Part shown: one piece after another, positions 44,719-55,107 of the stretch | Position numbering within the stretch: the first letter of the stretch is position 1 | How the letters are laid out: the number at the start of each line of letters is the position of its first letter | Notes under the pieces: generated by a model | What the model was told of the DNA's origin: nothing | Seen by the model: the letters and a program-made list of their open reading frames with translations, nothing else | Database searches by the model: none | Translations under genes and position numbers: made by a program | From: Entomoplasma ellychniae | GTDB taxonomy: Bacteria; Bacillota_I; Bacilli_A; Mycoplasmatales; Mycoplasmataceae | Direction of reading: 5' to 3' | DNA: 64,000 bases | Assembly: GCF_002930155.1 (NCBI RefSeq) | Contig: NZ_PHND01000001.1 | Coordinates: forward strand, 682,001-746,000

Positions 44719-46653
44719 ATGAAAATAAAATTATTAGATGGGACAATTAAAGAGTTTAATTGCTCTTTAACTATTTTAGAAATTGCAGAAAATATTGCAA
44801 TTAGTTTAAAGAAGAATACTATTGCTGCAAAAGTAAATGGTAAATATGTTCCAACTGATTATATTATTGAAAAAGATTGTGATTTAGAATTAATTACAAG
44901 TCATCATGAAGACTATTTAAAAGTTTTAAACTACACCACAGCTTTTGTAGCTGGTGCTGCTATTGAAAGCATTTTTAAAGATACAAAACTAGCAAAAATA
45001 TTATATAAAAAAGACGAATGTGAATTTGGTGTAACTTTTGAAATAGAACCAAGAATTGGTTTAGATCAATTATCAGTTATCCAATCAAAAGTAATGGAAT
45101 TGTTGAAGAATAACTCAATTACTTGAACAAAAGTTTTATGAGATGAAATTGAAAAAAGTGAAGAATATAATGAATACCAAAAATATATTGCAAAAGAAAT
45201 GTATGGAACATATGGGGAAGTTTTTTTATATAAAATAGCTAACACTAAATTTATAACCCCTCATCCCATTACGTTAAATACGAAGTTAATTAAAGCTTTA
45301 GAGATTCAACAGTTATCTGGTGAATATTGATTAAATGATGCAAAAAACATTATGTTACAAAAAGTTCATGGTATTGTGTCTGATAGTCAAGCAAGTCTTG
45401 ATGAAATAAAAGTTTCACTAGAAGATAGAAGAAGTAGAGACCATAGAATAATTAATAAAACTCTTAATGTGTTTGGAATTGATAATCTAGTTGGTCCGGG
45501 TTTACCTTTATGAATGCCTAATGGAACAATTATTAAAGAAGAAATCAAAAGATACTTAAAAGAAAAAGAATGAGAGTATGATTATATCCATGTAACTACT
45601 CCAGTTATTGGGACTATTGATTTATATAAAAAATCAGGTCATTGAGATCATTATGGAGAAGATATGTTTCAACCATTTAATGGTGGTGCTGGTAATGAAG
45701 AACAATTTATTTTAAGACCAATGAACTGTCCACATCACATCGCTGTTTATAAACAAGAACAAAGAAGTTATAGAGATTTACCTTTAAGAATAGCAGAACA
45801 TGCTTTACAACACAGATATGAGTCAAGTGGCAGTTTAACTGGTCTTGAAAGAGTTAGAGCTATGGAATTAACCGATAGCCATATTTTTGTTAGACCAGAT
45901 CAAGTCGAACAAGAATTCAAAGCTATCTATAAATTAGTAACTGAAGTTCTTGATACTTTTAAAATTGAAATTGATTATTTAAGTTTAAGTTTAAGAGACC
46001 CTGAAGATAAGATTAAATACTATCAAGATGATAAAATGTGAAACGAAGCTGAAATAGCTTTAGAAAATGTGTTAAAAGATTTAAATCTTGATTATAAGAA
46101 ATGTATTGGGGAAGCTGCTTTTTATGGTCCTAAATTAGATATCCAAATCAAAACAGCGCAAAATCATGAAATAACTGTTTCAACAATTCAATTAGATTTC
46201 TTATTACCTAAAAAATTTGATGTTACTTATATTGATCAAAATCAAGAGTATAAAGCTCCAATTATGATTCATAGAGGATTAATCGGAACTTATGAAAGAT
46301 TTGTAGCGACTTTATTAGAACAAACAAAAGGAATATTGCCTTTATGATTAGCTCCAACTCAGGTAGAAATTATTCCTATTGGTGATGAAACTAATGAAAG
46401 TTATGCTAATGAAGTTAGAAATGAATTAAAAAAACATTTCATTAGAACTCACATTGATAATAGAGATGAAAGATTAAGTTATAAAATAAGAGACGCGCAA
46501 ATTAAAAAAATACCTTACCAACTAGTTATTGGTGAAACTGAAAAAACAAATAAAACAGTCACTTTTAGAATGTATGGCAGTGAAGAACAAATAACAATTT
46601 TGTTAAGTGAATTTGTCAATAACTTAATTAATAAAATAAAATTAAAAAAATAA
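44719..46653 (+). CDS. thrS: Threonyl-tRNA synthetase
   Basis: Charges tRNA(Thr). With about nine UGA Trp codons it has 644 residues. Order: TGS domain (1-60), SAD editing-type domain (about 65-220), class II catalytic core with RPMNCPHH (motif region with zinc-binding Cys), [18 protein letters not shown] and motif 3 [13 protein letters not shown], and a C-terminal anticodon-binding domain. In the SAD domain the editing histidines (usual RHSCAH pattern) read NYTTAF at 71-76. The later Cys-x3-His motif reads ITPH, so the zinc/editing residues are largely lost. The ribosome site is GGAGG. Confidence 0.96.
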
Positions 46654-46681
46654 AATAAACCAAAATAAACCAAAATAAACC
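46652..46681 (+). repeat. Three tandem 10-bp repeats, putative FruR operator
   Basis: AAAATAAACC occurs three times back-to-back (46652-46661, 46662-46671, 46672-46681), beginning inside the thrS stop codon. The spacing is one helical turn. TATAAT lies at 46701-46706 and the -35 position lacks TTGACA, as expected for an activator-dependent promoter. The product of the next gene is the natural candidate binder. Confidence 0.6.
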
Positions 46682-46723
46682 ATTAAAGTTATTTTAGGTT
46701 TATAATTTTTATGTGGAGGTAAA

Positions 46724-47422
46724 ATGATTAAATTTGAAAGAAAAAAACTTATTATAGATTTTTTAAAAGAAAAAGGAATATCTTATAATGAAGTTTTATC
46801 AGAAAAGTTAAATATACCAATGTCTACACTAAGGCGTGATTTGAATGAATTGCTTAAAGAAGGTTTAATCAATAAAATGCATGGTGGTGTTGAATATAAC
46901 GATTCAAGTTTGGTCATGGAAGACTTTTTTGAAAGTAAATTAAACAATAATGTTGATGAAAAAATTTTAATTGCAAAAAAAGCAATCAAATTAATTAAAA
47001 AAAATGAGTCAATTTTTATTGACTCAGGTTCTAATGGTTTTTATGTTTGCAAATTTTTACCAAAAGATTTGAATTTAAAAATTGTAACTAATTCAGTTTA
47101 TAACGTTTTAGAACTAATGAAGCAAGGTCATCAAAAAGTTTATTTACTTGGCGGCAAATTTAAGCCAGTAACTGGGGCTATTATTGGTTATGAAGCTATT
47201 CAATCAATAGCTAATTATAGTTTTGATAAAGCATTTATTGGAATAAATGCTATTGATGATCAATTCAACCTCTACACAACAAATTCAGAACATGCTCAAG
47301 TAAAAATAGAGATTATAAAATGTTCAAAACAAACTTATGGGCTTGCAGATTCAAGTAAGTTTAATAAAAAGTCGTTTTACTTATTTGCGAGAGAAGATAA
47401 AGTAAATTTGATAAGAAAATAG
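46724..47422 (+). CDS. fruR: DeoR-family regulator of fructose genes
   Basis: 232 residues with an N-terminal winged helix (RKKLIIDFLKEKGISYNEVL, then STLRRDLNELLKEGLINKMHGG) and a DeoR sugar-phosphate sensor domain with the ribose-isomerase fold (IFIDSGSNG, LLGGKFKP, DKAFIGINAID, ADSSKF). The effector in relatives is fructose-1-phosphate. It is first in fruR-fruK-fruA, 11 bases from fruK. In Spiroplasma citri FruR is reported as an activator, which fits the weak -35 element here. Direction of regulation is inferred. Confidence 0.9.
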   Translation: MIKFERKKLIIDFLKEKGISYNEVLSEKLNIPMSTLRRDLNELLKEGLINKMHGGVEYNDSSLVMEDFFESKLNNNVDEKILIAKKAIKLIKKNESIFIDSGSNGFYVCKFLPKDLNLKIVTNSVYNVLELMKQGHQKVYLLGGKFKPVTGAIIGYEAIQSIANYSFDKAFIGINAIDDQFNLYTTNSEHAQVKIEIIKCSKQTYGLADSSKFNKKSFYLFAREDKVNLIRK

Positions 47423-47433
47423 AACGAGGAAAA

Positions 47434-48366
47434 ATGATATATACAATTACATTAAATCCTGCCTTAGATCACACAATAGAAACTAATGGGTTCAATTTAA
47501 ATGAAACTAATTATTACCAAAGAGATTATAAAAAAATTGGAGGTAAAGGAATTAACACTGCAATAATTTTGAATAATTTAAATGCAAATGTAATTTCTGT
47601 TGGAATATTAGGTGAAGAAAATAAACATATATTTATTGAAGAATTTAATAAAATAGGTTTATCTAATCATTTTATTTTAAATAAAGGTGTAACAAGAACA
47701 AATTTCAAAATAAAAAATCTAGCCAAAAAATCCGAAACTGAACTTAACGGTGTTGGGTCTGAAGTTAGTAAACACACTATTCATCAATTATTAGAATTTT
47801 TAGAAAAAAAAATCCAACCAGCTGATATTGTTATAGCTTCTGGTAGTTTACCAATTGGAATAAATAATAATATTTATAATGAAATTGGAAATATAGTGAA
47901 TGATAAAAAAGGTATGTTTATATTAGATACTTCAAAAGAAAACATGGTTAATGGTTTAAAAGCTAAACCATTTCTAATTAAACCTAATATTGAAGAGATT
48001 TGTGAAATTCTAAATGTTAAATTTAAAGAATATTCATTTGATGAAATTCAAAAAATGATTCAACAACTAAAAGATATGGGTGCTAGAAACGTATTATTTA
48101 GTATGGGTTCAAAAGGAAGTTATTATTTTAGTGAAAACAACGAAATATTTCATACAGGTATAGCTGCAGGTAAACTAGTTAATTCGGTTGGATCTGGAGA
48201 TAGTATGATAGGTGGTTTCACTTATGGACTTTCATTAAATCTAACTATTGAAGAATCTTTACAATACGCTTCAGCAGCTGGGGGAGCTACTGCTTTTTCA
48301 GAAGGTTTAGGTTCAAAAGATGAAATCGAAAAATTATTTAAAACAATTCAAGTAAAAAGAATATAG
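47434..48366 (+). CDS. fruK: 1-phosphofructokinase
   Basis: Phosphorylates fructose-1-phosphate, the product of the fructose PTS, to fructose-1,6-bisphosphate. PfkB-family fold, 310 residues. N-terminal ITLNPALDHTIET and GGKGINTAIIL, ASGSLPIGI, and the C-terminal GSGDSMIGGFTYG with the catalytic Asp. A tagatose-6-phosphate kinase role is possible in this family, but linkage to fruA favours fructose. Confidence 0.95.
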   Translation: MIYTITLNPALDHTIETNGFNLNETNYYQRDYKKIGGKGINTAIILNNLNANVISVGILGEENKHIFIEEFNKIGLSNHFILNKGVTRTNFKIKNLAKKSETELNGVGSEVSKHTIHQLLEFLEKKIQPADIVIASGSLPIGINNNIYNEIGNIVNDKKGMFILDTSKENMVNGLKAKPFLIKPNIEEICEILNVKFKEYSFDEIQKMIQQLKDMGARNVLFSMGSKGSYYFSENNEIFHTGIAAGKLVNSVGSGDSMIGGFTYGLSLNLTIEESLQYASAAGGATAFSEGLGSKDEIEKLFKTIQVKRI

Positions 48367-48374
48367 GAGAATAT

Positions 48375-50417
48375 ATGGAATTAACAAAGTTATTTCAAAA
48401 TAAACTTTCTTTCTTTGATGCTGATTTAAAAACAAAAAAAGAAGTAATTGATTTTTTAGTTTCAAAATTAAAAACTGAAAAAGTAATTACAGATGAAAAA
48501 GTATTTAAAGAAGCAATTTTAAAAAGAGAAGGTGAATTTTCAACTGGAATTGGTGATGCGATTGCAACACCACATGCAATAAATGAAGTTGTAACAAAAC
48601 CAACTATTGCATTTATGAAATTAAAAAATCCTATCGAGTGAGGAAGCATGGATAATAAACCAGTATCATTGGTATTCATGATTGCAACAAACGACACAAG
48701 TGGTGATACACATTTAGCTGCTATTGGTGAACTTTCAACAGTATTAGTTAAAGAAGAAATTAGATTAGCATTAATGGAAGTTAAAAACTTTAAAAGTTTT
48801 ATTTCAGCTTTAGAAGTTAAAGTGGAAAGCAAAAAAATTGCACCTAAAGATGGAGTTTATGATGTTGTAGGTATTACTGCATGTCCAACAGGCATTGCAC
48901 ATACATATTTAGCAGCTGAAAAACTTGAAGAATATGCTACTAATTTAGGTTTAAGTGTTAAAATTGAAACTCAAGGTAGACGTGGAACTGAAAATAAACT
49001 TACACAAGATGAAGTTGATAATGCTAAAGTTATTATTTTAGCTCGCGACAAAAACATTGCAGGTATGAATAGATTTTCAGGAAAACAAATTATTGAAACT
49101 TCAACCAAAGATGGTATTTACAATGGTAAAGAACTAATTGAAAATTTTGGAAAAGATGGTAAAACAATTACTGGAAAAAATGTTTCAGGAAATGATGAAG
49201 AATCAGGTGGTGAATTTTCACTGAAAAAATTTGCTGAAGTTAAAGGTAATTTGTTAGCCGGGGTTTCAAGAATGTTACCATTTGTTGTTGCTGGTGGTAT
49301 TATATTAGGAATTGGGTTCTTAATTGATTTTGCAGCCGGTAATGGTGAAGCTGGTGGTAACTTTGGTACAGTAAGTCCAGTTGCTGGTTGATTCTCAGCT
49401 ATTGGCAAAACTTCAATGATGATGATGGTACCTATTTTATCTGCATATATTGCATATACAATTGTTGGTCCACAAGGTTTAATGCCAGGAATGATTGCTG
49501 GTTTATTAGCAGATGGGACCGGTGGATTTGCATATTCAGATACTCATTCAGGATGATCAGGTCTTTGGTCAAAATTAATACCAAATAATATACCAATGAA
49601 TTCAGGATTTATTGGTGGTATGGTTGGAGCTTATGCTGCAGGACTTATAGTATTTGGTCTAACAATGGCATTTAAAAAATTCAATAAAAGTTTTCATGGA
49701 GTTAGAGATATTGTTTTAATTCCTGTGTTTTCATTATTAGGTATTTGTTTAACAATGTTTGTAATCAATATCCCATTAGGTTATACAATGTATGGTATTA
49801 AATCAGGATTAATTTGATTGTCAAAACAAAATCTATTAATACTAGTTGCTATGATTATCGGGTTTATGATGTGTGTTGATATGGGTGGACCTATAAATAA
49901 AATAGCATATACTTTAGGTACTTTATCAGTTGGTGGGGGTTTAGGTTCATTAAATGATAATCCTCAATTAACAACAATAATGGCAGCTGCAATGGCAGCT
50001 GGTATGATTCCACCTCTTGGAATTGCTGTTTCAACAATTATGTTTAGAAAAGTTTGAACTTTAAAAGAAAAAGATGCTGCAAAATCTAACTGATTATTAG
50101 GTGCATTTTTCATTACAGAAGGTGCAATTCCATTTATGATAACTGATCCAAAACGCATAGCTGTTTCAGGAATGGCTGGTGGAACAATCACTGGACTTCT
50201 TGTTGGTGCTTTCAAAATTACTCTTGGTGCACCTCATGGAGGAGTTGCTGTATTCCCCCTTTTAAAATCTTATTTGGTTAGTTCTTCAAGTGCTGCTATA
50301 GGATTAGGAATAAGTTTATATATCTTAGCAATTGTTGTAGGAACTTTCACAATGGCTACTATTTTAGGTTTATGAAAAACAATAGATGTTAAAAAAGGTA
50401 AATTAGTTATTGCTTAA
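48375..50417 (+). CDS. fruA: PTS fructose permease EIIABC
   Basis: 680 residues in order EIIA-EIIB-EIIC. EIIA (1-145) has the active histidine in ATPHAINE. EIIB (about 155-250) has the phospho-cysteine Cys170 in ACPTGIAHTYLAAEKL. EIIC (from about 285) has eight or more helices and GGAIPFMITDPKRI-like and GAPHGGVAVFP motifs characteristic of fructose permeases. Phosphate flows from HPr through all three domains, so it needs no separate EIIA. Trp residues are UGA-coded. It starts 8 bases after fruK. Confidence 0.95.
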
Positions 50418-50476
50418 TAAGACAAAACTTTTGTTATTGATATAAAATATTAATATATAAAAAGGAGAATTATATT

Positions 50477-50785
50477 ATGGCAGAATTAATAAAAATAAAA
50501 ACTGTTGAAGAATTTGATGAGTTGGTTGCTACAGGTAAAACACTAGTAGATTTTAATGCTGTTTGATGTGGGCCATGTAAAATGCAAATGCCTATTGTTG
50601 ACTTAGTTGCTAAGCGAACACAAGGAGTTAAATTTGTTGATTTAGATGTTGATGTAGTACCTGATATTGCAAAAAGATATGAGGTTATGTCAATACCAAC
50701 TTTAATGATTTTTGAAAATGGTGAAGCTAAAAATAAAAATGTAGGATTTATGGATCCTGTAAAGTTAGAAGCTTTCATTAAATAA
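50477..50785 (+). CDS. trxA: Thioredoxin
   Basis: A 102-residue disulfide reductase. The active site is Trp30-Cys31-Gly-Pro-Cys34, with Trp30 coded by TGA. Conserved DFNAVWCGPC and the cis-Pro region SIPTLMIFENGE are present. A standard-code start at 50582 would lose the active site. It has its own AAAAGGAGAA ribosome site and terminator, so it is probably a single-gene unit. Partner is presumably a thioredoxin reductase outside the window. Confidence 0.96.
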
Positions 50786-50792
50786 AAATGAA

Positions 50793-50824
50793 AAAAGAAT
50801 CTGATTTAGATTCTTTTTTTTATT
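50793..50824 (+). terminator. Terminator after trxA
   Basis: AAAAGAATCT and AGATTCTTTT form a perfect 10-bp stem with loop GATTT and a long T tail. Confidence 0.85.
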
Positions 50825-50865
50825 TTTAGGAATAAAATATATGTTATATAAAAGGTAATATAAAA

Positions 50866-52146
50866 ATGCAAGATAGAGATATAAAGGTAATATTTGATAA
50901 AAAAAACATAGTTGAAGTTGAAAATATTTCTAAGGTTTATGATAAACACACTTGAGCTTTAAAAAAAATTAATTTAAAAATTGGCCGTGGTGAATGTATA
51001 TCATTACTTGGTTCTAATGGTAGTGGGAAAACTACTCTTTTAAGAATACTTGCTAACAATCTTGAAAAAACTACTGGAACAATAAAATATAATTTTAAAG
51101 AAGAAAATATTTTAAAAAGTATTGGTTTTCAAAAAAGAGAACAGGCTTGACCTGTTGGATTTAAAGTAAAGGATATCAATCAATTATGATATAACATTTA
51201 TCAAGTTGAAGATTTAGAGTGAATTAGTATTTTAAAAGATGTTTTTGGAATCACCGAAATTGAAAATAAACAATTATCAAAATTATCTATTATCAAATTG
51301 CAAATGTATGCAATATTTTTAGCATTAATCAACAAACCTGAATTATTATTAATTGATGATCTTTCATCAGGGATTGATTTCAAATACGAGGAGAAAATAT
51401 CTAGATTTTTAAAAGATTATATTAGCAATGGCAATACTGTTGTTTTAAATTACCCAAGTAACTATTTTTTAGAAAATACAACCACAAGAATTATTTATAT
51501 CAATGATGGAGAAGTTTTTGATGATAAATCAATTAGTGATGTTAGAGGGGAATTTAGAACTATTTCTGACTATACTAAATCTATTTTTAGAGAAGAGATT
51601 ATTAAAGAGAACAGAATTAAAAATAAATCAAAATTATTTATTAACATTAATTCTAAGTTAGAAGAGATTATTAGTGTTATACAAGGGATTATTGATGACT
51701 TAAGTCGTGAAGAACATCCAAATGCTAAAATTAATAACACAATTAATAATTCTTATGCAGCAGTTTTAGATTTAAAAACTAATATTGATAATTTATCAAT
51801 ATCATATATTGACAGTGCTGGAATAAAAATAATATCTACTAAAATTAAAGCAACAATTAAAACCTTTAATAAAGTTTACCTTGTTTCACCATATCAAAAA
51901 TATGAAAAGACTTTTAGAAATATTGAAAAATATTTACAAAAAGAATTAAAAAGAACTTTTAATAATGAAATGGTTATTGTTAAAGGTGATACATTAAGTT
52001 CGACTATTTCTGAAAGTGAAAAAAAACAATTAACTAAACTGAAAGAAAAGTACATAAAAGAAGAACAAAAAACTATTAGAAAAAAAATTTTAAAACAACA
52101 ATTTAAAAAAATTGAGTCATCTACTTTTAAAAAAGGAAATGACTAA
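50866..52146 (+). CDS. ABC-2 type exporter ATPase with long C-terminal extension
   Basis: 426 residues. Residues about 20-225 are an ABC domain: Walker A GSNGSGKTT, Q-loop IGFQKREQAW and Walker B ELLLIDDLSSGID. Several key positions deviate. The LSGGQ signature is replaced by QLSKLSIIKLQMY, the catalytic Glu after Walker B is Asp, and the switch His is not evident (LNYPSNYF). The last 200 residues, from about NRIKNKSKLFIN, are Lys/Glu-rich and helical and unlike standard ABC-2 ATPases, which are about 300 residues. Two permease genes follow within 2 bases each, giving a complete A-B-C exporter. Substrate unknown. Confidence 0.88.
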
Positions 52147-52147
52147 T

Positions 52148-53170
52148 ATGAAATCTAGCAAATTGAGAGTTGTATGTAAATTATTAAAAATCCAAACAAT
52201 CAATTATTTTTCTGACCCTGTTAATATAGTTTTAGGTTTTTTACTATGTAGTGTTACTATGCTTTGTTGAGTAGCTTTTAAGCCAACAGAAGGAGGTATA
52301 TCAACTGATGCGTTTGTTTTAGCTTCAGCAATCGGTATATCAACTATTAGAAATGCCGAATACAATTTGAATTGTACTCTTGTTGAATGAAGAGAAACAA
52401 GATTTATTAGAAATATATTAACAACTCCTATTTCTAAAAAATTATTCTACTTTACAATTCTTCTTTTTAACTGAATTGTTAATATAGTGATAGCTTTAAT
52501 TTTGTTTGCTTTAGCAATGATGTTTAGTTCACAAAGAGTGATATTGGAAAATGTCCAATGAGCACCTTTTTTAGCTGGGTTTTGATTAAATATTATTTTG
52601 TCAAACATTATGGCTTTATGATTGTCTGTTGCCTTTAAACAAAGAGACTATGTATTGATTCTGTCATCAATTTCTTATTATATAGCTATGTACTTATTAG
52701 GATTAGGAATTCCATGATCAACAGTTGGACAATACAAAGTTATATACTATGTTTCATATTTATTCCCGCACAGATATGTATTGAATATTATGCAAGCAGC
52801 TTGAGTTGGAACTTCTGGAAATATGTCACTACCAATACCTTTACATCCAGGTGAAAGTTGAGAAGGTTCTTGATTAGAACAACAAAACTTTGGTTATGGT
52901 GATAATGGGTGATGATTACCATCATTAATATCTGTATTTTTTATAATATTTTTTACGCTATTATTTATGATAGCTATGAACAAAAAATATAGATTTGGAA
53001 CACGTAGGTATGCAAAATATAAAGGCGTAGCTATAAACTTAGAAAATATTGAAATGATTAAAAAGTCATCATCAGTTAATGAATTAAAAGAATTTATAAG
53101 AATATCTGAGATAGATAAAATTCAAAATGACTTTAAAAGTAAAAAAGTTAGAAAGCGACCAGGTGATTAA
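52148..53170 (+). CDS. ABC-2 type exporter permease, first
   Basis: 340-residue membrane protein with about six hydrophobic segments and about twelve UGA Trp codons. N-terminal amphipathic region, then helices at about 25-45, 55-75, 105-130, 150-175, 180-200 and 275-300. A loop rich in Trp, Gly and Pro (PIPLHPGESWEGSW near 235) lies before the last helix, and a 55-residue basic cytoplasmic tail ends it. It resembles the neighbouring second permease in layout (both start with a short basic segment and a CW in the second helix). They probably form a heterodimer. Confidence 0.85.
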
Positions 53171-53171
53171 T

Positions 53172-54116
53172 ATGCAAAAGCTACTAAAAGAATATAAAGT
53201 ATTTAGTATTTTATTTGTGATACAAGCTAAAAACTGACTTGCTAGCCCAATGAACATTTTCTTAGGTGTGTTTATTACTTTTTATACCGTTCTTTGTTGA
53301 TTAACATTTAAAGATGGAGACAACTTTTTAATGATATCTGGAATTTGTGTTGCTATGACCAGAAACTCTATGTATATATATTTAAGAACTTTACTTGATT
53401 GAAAAGGAAAAACCTTTAGAGATAAATTACAAATGACAAATATTAACGGAGTTACTAAACAAGCATCGTTATTAGCATTTAACTTTGTTTCAACATTAAT
53501 TATATGTTTGGTACTAGTTATTATATCTGTTTCTTTTTTTCCAGGTCAAATTACTTGAACAGCTAATTTACCAATGTTAATATTTGGTTTAATTATGTGT
53601 TGAGTTACTTGTTGTGCTACTGCAATAGCTATTTATTTAATAATTCCCAATGCCAAATGATCATTAATGTTTGGATTATTAATTTATTTTTTTTCAACTT
53701 ATTTTTTGGGTTTAGGATTTCCATTTTCAACCATCACAGATCATCAATGACTAAATATACTTATTTATTTTCACCCAATACGCTATTCAATTAATATTGT
53801 ACAAGCTGGATATGTTGGTGCTACTGATTTTAAATATGTTATTGATGGAAATATGATTGTTGACTTTAAGTATGCTGGTCAAACATGAATTCCTATTGTT
53901 GCTGCAATTGGAGTTATAACTATATTAATAGTTATTATTTTATTAAAAATAAATCATGAAAGAGGATATAAGTTTAGATCAAATAATAGTGTAAAAATAA
54001 TGAAATCTAAATCTAAAGCATATATTAAACAAATTAAAGAAACAAATGATATAAACTTATTAAGAGAGATAAGAGAAGACAGAATGGGAGAACTAAAAGA
54101 TGAAATGCTACATTAA
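53172..54116 (+). CDS. ABC-2 type exporter permease, second
   Basis: 314-residue membrane protein with six hydrophobic segments and many UGA Trp codons. It shares the pattern of the preceding permease (LCW in helix 2, a GLGFPFST motif comparable with GLGIPWST, and a following FHPIRYSINIVQA region comparable with FPHRYVLNIMQA). The two therefore look like tandem paralogues. A basic C-terminal tail ends EMLH. It starts 1 base after the first permease's stop and overlaps the next small gene by 17 bases. Confidence 0.86.
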
Positions 54117-54285
54117 AGATTGTGAACAAAGTGCATCTGCTTCATTTGCTGAAAGAGTTTTAGATATGAATTCAACAAATAATCAATGAACAACTGCTGA
54201 ACCAATTTACAAAAAGTTTACTTGATACTTTTGCTCACTGCATATTAACGAAAAACTCGAAGAAATTCAACAACGTCAAAAGTAA
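54100..54285 (+). CDS. Small Cys-rich protein overlapping the exporter operon
   Basis: A 61-residue frame missed by standard-code scans because of two UGA Trp codons. It starts within the second permease gene (ATG AAA TGC, +1 frame, 17-base overlap) and ends at TAA 54283, right before a terminator. A GGGAGAACTAAAAG stretch serves as ribosome site. The sequence starts MKCYIKDCEQSASASF and later has FCSLHINEKLEE. Cys3, Cys8, a C-terminal Cys and His therefore give CX4C and CX2H pairs suited to a small zinc-binding or redox site. I do not recognise the family. The overlap suggests coupled production with the exporter. Confidence 0.72.
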
Positions 54286-54288
54286 TAT

Positions 54289-54315
54289 AATCTATGTAAG
54301 AGCATAGATTTTTTT
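54289..54315 (+). terminator. Terminator of the ABC-2 exporter operon
   Basis: AATCTATG/CATAGATT perfect 8-bp stem, loop TAAGAG, T-run. Confidence 0.8.
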
Positions 54316-54363
54316 ATTATCTGAAAAAGTGATAGTATATAATTACTAATAAAAAAGGAGAAT

Positions 54364-55059
54364 ATGAGAACATGTAACAAACAACATCTTTTAAAAGAAG
54401 AAAAAACATTTGAAAAAAAATTAAAAAGAAGAAATGTTGGGTTAATCATGAATCTTTTTGGATCATCATCATTAATTTTTTTGACAATATTTTTAGTAGT
54501 CATTCTTGGACTGATTTACTTTTGAGCTGGTAAAGAAAAAATTCAAACTGGTTTAAATTCAACTGTTTCTTATTTAGAAAACAAACTAAAGTCTTTTATT
54601 GATGAAATTAAGCAAAGTTTTAATCCTGATGAAATGTATGAAGAATTAATGAAAAAAATTAATACCGAAGGCATAACAATAACAATAGATGGTCAATCTC
54701 GCACACTTGATGCTGATCAAATAAGAGAATTAGTTGAAAAGATTTTACCAAAACAAACTTTTGTTGATATGGTTAATCATTATTTAGAATTTGGTGATAT
54801 TAAACTACCCAGTGAATCAATAAAAAAATTAATTGATAAATTCCCATGAGAATCATTTGATAAATATTTAATCATAGCCTTAGTTACAGCTTCTTCATTA
54901 ACTGTTGTTAACATTTTAAATATTATCTTTGCATCAAGACTTGTAATTGCAAATGGGATTATTGCCAAAGTTGGTTTCATAATTACTTCGATACTTTCTT
55001 TTAACCTAATCAATTGAATTGGTTTATCAGTATTTAGTGTTAATGATAAAAAAGAATAA
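54364..55059 (+). CDS. Membrane protein with amphipathic middle, unknown
   Basis: 231 residues with three UGA Trp codons. A cytoplasmic basic N terminus (about 28 residues, with KKLKRRN) is followed by a hydrophobic helix at about 30-58, containing a Trp. A long charged region at about 60-160 is probably coiled or extracytoplasmic. Two to three hydrophobic segments at about 167-225 lead to a short NDKKE tail. No known motif seen. AAAAAAGGAG site, own terminator. It may relate to the neighbouring exporter, but nothing in sequence proves it. Confidence 0.75.
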
Positions 55060-55073
55060 ATAGTTAGTTTATA

Positions 55074-55107
55074 AAAAATACCAATCAAGCGGGATTGGTA
55101 TTTTTAT
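55074..55107. terminator. Bidirectional terminator between convergent genes
   Basis: AAAATACCAATC and GATTGGTATTTT form a 12-bp stem with loop AAGCGG; A-runs and T-runs flank it on both strands. It ends both the membrane-protein gene and the minus-strand FNT gene. Confidence 0.8.
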
